From Clostridia bacterium (GTDB lineage Bacteria > Bacillota > Clostridia > Christensenellales > CAG-138): DNA of 7,121 nucleotides. Shown in pieces: positions 5,056-7,121 of the stretch. Where the stretch lies: NCBI GenBank assembly GCA_030530185.1, contig JAUMVL010000013.1:8830-15950 (forward strand), read 5' to 3'. The translations under genes were made by a program, and so were the position numbers. The notes below the pieces were generated by a model, which saw nothing but the letters and a program-made list of their open reading frames with translations, was not told the origin of the DNA and searched no databases. The first letter of the stretch is position 1; each line of letters begins with the position of its first letter.

Positions 5056-6618
5056 TCAATCCGAAAACGCACCGCTGCGCAGCAGATAGGCGGGGGAACA
5101 GCTCCAGGCGTGGCACCAGCTGTTGACGATCGTGCCGCCGTAGGGCGATGCATCCGGCGCGTCGGGGTTCCAGATCTCCCAGAACGTGTCCGCATCGCGC
5201 TCGACCATGCTGCCCCAATATGCTTTCAGATGGGCAAGGGCGACGTCCTGCATGCCCGTGGCAAGCAGCGCTTCGAGATAATAATGGTGCATGTACGGCG
5301 AAACCATCGGATAATCCGTCGGGGCTTGCGGAATGCGTGAAAGCAGCTCGGCCGCTTCGTCCGTTTCGAGCACGCCGCCGAGCACCATCCAGATCTGTGC
5401 AGCCGGCGACACTTGCTCGTTCGAGACAAAACAGCGCTGCTTCTCATTCCAATACCGCCGCTTTGCTGCCGCCCGATGCAGGGCAAGCTCCGCAGCGTAG
5501 TGCTCGGCGCGTTTCGCATCGTGCATCCGGTTGGCAAGCACGATCGCATATGGCAGGGCATAGAGCAGGACGCCCTCGGCGCACGCTGCTTTGTCGAGCC
5601 CGGGACACCAGTCGATGAATGCTGCATCCGAGAATGCTTGCGATACCACGCCGTTCTCACACGATGCAAGCGCTCGGTCGATCTGCAGCACAGCGAGCTC
5701 AGACAGGTCGTGCAGTACTTCGGCGTCCTCGTATTCGCGCAGATATTCCTCGAGCGCGATCGGATAGAACAGCGCATAGTCGGAAAACCAAGTATCGTCG
5801 GCCGTTGCTTCATTGTCCGTAAAGATGCAGGCCGCAATCCGATCGTCGGGGAAGCGCGTCCCCGCAAACAGGTATAAGCAGCGACGGACAAGGTCACGAT
5901 GCCGGAAGCTGCGGTAATTGATCAGCGCCTGCAAACGGAAGTCACCAAGCCACAGCCGCCGGTCGCGCTTCGGTCCGTCCTCGAACACCTCCTGCATGCA
6001 GTCGGCAAGCGTTTTGAGGCTGATCGCATCGATCCGATCGAGCAGCGGGTCCCCGCAGCGAAGCGGGGAAACGGACGATTGCTCGACCGCACTGACCGCG
6101 CGGCATACAATGTTGTCAAACGTCACACGATATTTTTTCGAGGTGTCAAGCACTGTGATCTTCAGATAGCGGAACGCATAACGGCGCGGCAGATGCAATT
6201 CACCCGGGACCCGGTCGAGATGCAGGTGCTCCTCCTGAATCCAGCTTTTGGAAATCCAACCCCGATACGTTTCCGCATCCTCGTCCAGTTCGCCTGCAAC
6301 TTCTGCAAATTGCAGCTTCAGGTACGCCGGTGCGTCGGGATGGCTGCCAACAAATCCGACCTTCAGGGTGCAGTAGCCCACCCAATGTGATCCGAAGTCG
6401 AGACAGACGCTATCGCCGGCGCCAAATGCTTGTTTGGAAAGCGCATCCAACGCGATCGGCATGCCGCAATCCTTGTTCCCTTCGGTCATGCGGTATGCCG
6501 CGATCGGCCGCACCGTCGTTTCGAGCAGCTGCGGCTGATACGCTTTTGCTTTTTTTAACAGCGCATCATCGTCTTTTGGAACAAAGTCCTCGATGATGCT
6601 GATTCGTTCCACATCCAT
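5056..6618 (-). CDS. GH78-type glycosidase (alpha-L-rhamnosidase-like), compact cytoplasmic form
   Basis: The 520-residue product resembles glycoside hydrolase family 78, which removes terminal alpha-L-rhamnose by inversion. Residues about 60-180 form a beta-sandwich-like region with DFGSHWVGYCTLKVGF and RRYAFRYLKITV, as in sugar-binding modules of the family. From about 190 the (alpha/alpha)6 barrel begins. The signature EDGPKRDRRLWLGD (213-226) supplies Asp214, Asp219 and Asp226, and TFWEIW places Glu481 where the family's C-terminal acidic residue is expected. CHAWSCSPAYLL (502-513) is the usual C-terminal motif. At 520 residues it is about half the length of many GH78 enzymes, lacks extra N-terminal modules and has no signal peptide, so it likely acts on imported sugars; this is inferred. 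The ATG at 6618 follows AAAGGAG by five bases; an in-frame TTG at 6672 overlaps the promoter and is rejected. Substrate is uncertain; no transporter or sugar regulator is nearby. Confidence 0.82.
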   Translation of the reverse strand: MDVERISIIEDFVPKDDDALLKKAKAYQPQLLETTVRPIAAYRMTEGNKDCGMPIALDALSKQAFGAGDSVCLDFGSHWVGYCTLKVGFVGSHPDAPAYLKLQFAEVAGELDEDAETYRGWISKSWIQEEHLHLDRVPGELHLPRRYAFRYLKITVLDTSKKYRVTFDNIVCRAVSAVEQSSVSPLRCGDPLLDRIDAISLKTLADCMQEVFEDGPKRDRRLWLGDFRLQALINYRSFRHRDLVRRCLYLFAGTRFPDDRIAACIFTDNEATADDTWFSDYALFYPIALEEYLREYEDAEVLHDLSELAVLQIDRALASCENGVVSQAFSDAAFIDWCPGLDKAACAEGVLLYALPYAIVLANRMHDAKRAEHYAAELALHRAAAKRRYWNEKQRCFVSNEQVSPAAQIWMVLGGVLETDEAAELLSRIPQAPTDYPMVSPYMHHYYLEALLATGMQDVALAHLKAYWGSMVERDADTFWEIWNPDAPDASPYGGTIVNSWCHAWSCSPAYLLRSGAFSD

Positions 6619-6623
6619 GGGCG

Positions 6624-6645
6624 CTCCTTTTGCCGCAAAGCGGCA
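6624..6645 (-). promoter_or_regulatory. Glycosidase SD with abutting leader hairpin or operator
   Basis: On the minus strand AAAGGAG (6630-6624) lies five bases before the ATG. Directly 5' of it, TGCCGC (6645-6640) and GCGGCA (6636-6631) form a perfect 6-bp stem with a three-base loop; as DNA this is a 15-bp dyad-symmetric site about 11 bases downstream of the predicted transcription start. It could be a repressor site or an mRNA hairpin influencing ribosome access. Confidence 0.5.
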
Positions 6646-6662
6646 TCCATTGATCGCTGCAT

Positions 6663-6691
6663 AGTATATCAAAGAATGTGACGCTTGAACA
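6663..6691 (-). promoter_or_regulatory. Extended -10 promoter of the glycosidase gene
   Basis: On the minus strand an extended -10 TGATATACT (6671-6663) is preceded, 17 bases from the TATACT, by a weak -35 TGTTCA (6691-6686). Transcription should begin near 6656, giving a leader of about 38 bases. The poor -35 suggests reliance on the extended -10 or on an activator. Confidence 0.6.
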
Positions 6692-6734
6692 GCCGTTATT
6701 TTCGGACGAACGCGTATTTTACAATTTGTTTTTG

Positions 6735-6768
6735 AAAAAAGCCCCGCGTCGAATGGACACGGGGCTTT
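6735..6768 (-). terminator. Intrinsic terminator of the Hsp20 gene
   Basis: On the minus strand AAAGCCCCG (6768-6760) pairs with CGGGGCTTT (6746-6738). An inner GTC/GAC pairing (6758-6756 with 6750-6748) adds three more pairs past one mismatch. A run of six T follows in the minus-strand reading (6740-6735). It lies 17 bases after the Hsp20 stop and separates it from the downstream glycosidase promoter. Confidence 0.9.
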
Positions 6769-6785
6769 CTGCTGAAAATCCGATT

Positions 6786-7121
6786 TTATTCAATTTCAAG
6801 CGTCCGCTTTTCGGGTTCGGTCTTCTGCTTCTTCGGAAGCGTCAGCTTCAGAACGCCGTTCTCATATTTGGCCTTGATGTTCTCGGCGTCGATCAGCGAT
6901 ACGTCGAACGAACGGCTGTAGGTACCGTACGAACGCTCAACCCGCAGGTATTTGTCCTTGTGCTCCTTCTGCTCGCTCTCGGAGTGCCGCTCGGCGTGGA
7001 TCGTCAGCGTATCGCCGTTCAGATCCAGACGAATGTCCTTCTTGTCAAAGCCAGGCAGGTCGGCCTCGATCAGGTATGAATCGCCCTGATCGGAAATATC
7101 GGTCTTGAACATCGCAAGCTC
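6786..7121 (-). CDS. Small heat-shock protein, Hsp20/alpha-crystallin family, 5'-truncated
   Basis: There are 111 visible residues; the frame stays open to the window edge, so the start and N-terminal arm are missing. An internal ATG at 7112 (MFKTDISDQG) begins at the first strand of the domain, and preceding codons read Glu-Leu-Ala in frame, so it is probably not the start. The visible part is an almost complete alpha-crystallin domain: FKTDISDQGDSYLIEADLPG at its beginning, a charged RHSESEQKEHKDKYLRVER loop, SYGTYSRSFDVS, and the hallmark A/G-x-x-x-N-G-V-L motif as KYENGVLKLTLPK near its end. A short C-terminal extension (KRTLEIE) with an I/L-x-I/V-like LEIE motif follows, which in the family docks onto neighbouring subunits. 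The product is an ATP-independent cytoplasmic holdase that keeps unfolding proteins soluble. Confidence 0.95.
   Translation of the reverse strand, partial: ELAMFKTDISDQGDSYLIEADLPGFDKKDIRLDLNGDTLTIHAERHSESEQKEHKDKYLRVERSYGTYSRSFDVSLIDAENIKAKYENGVLKLTLPKKQKTEPEKRTLEIE

Noticed and set aside
6619..6672. TTG at 6672 as the glycosidase start, adding 18 residues
   Set aside because: It overlaps the predicted -10 element and lacks an SD, while the ATG at 6618 has AAAGGAG at proper spacing.

Overview
This window looks like a chromosomal segment of a fairly GC-rich member of the Bacillota, most likely an anaerobic Clostridia (Oscillospirales or Christensenellales type). The placement is inferred from four things: the rpsF-ssb-rpsR operon, an S18 with a full zinc-ligand set, sigma-A-like promoters with strong Shine-Dalgarno (SD) sites, and an SSB ending in DELPF. 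No rRNA, tRNA, CRISPR array, insertion sequence or phage gene was seen.

Layout. (1) 1-1196, + strand: the 3' part of a membrane-anchored protein with two TPM domains in tandem and a Gly/Ser/His-rich tail. (2) 1250-2572, + strand: rarA, an AAA+ ATPase acting at stalled replication forks, with a GC-rich hairpin just before its SD and a terminator that contains its stop codon. (3) 2598-3775, - strand: the rpsF-ssb-rpsR operon (S6, single-strand DNA-binding protein, S18), complete from promoter to terminator and convergent with rarA. (4) 3810-4846, + strand: holA (DNA polymerase III delta subunit), divergent from rpsF. Its promoter sits so close to the ATG that the mRNA is predicted to be leaderless. 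(5) 4847-5055: a convergent intergenic region with three inverted-repeat structures, one of them a likely bidirectional terminator. (6) 5056-6618, - strand: a compact GH78-type (alpha-L-rhamnosidase-like) glycosidase without a signal peptide, with its own promoter and a hairpin touching its SD. (7) 6786-7121, - strand: the 3' part of a small heat-shock protein (Hsp20) gene with a strong terminator.

How the genes relate. rarA, ssb and holA all serve DNA replication and repair: RarA at stalled forks, SSB on exposed single strands, delta as the clamp-loader wrench. S6 and S18 form a heterodimer in the 30S platform. The TPM protein, glycosidase and Hsp20 look like independent neighbours. No undescribed defence or mobile system is evident. 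The points most worth checking are the predicted leaderless holA, the tandem TPM architecture, the 4963-5022 structured element, and the hairpins abutting the SDs of rarA and the glycosidase gene.
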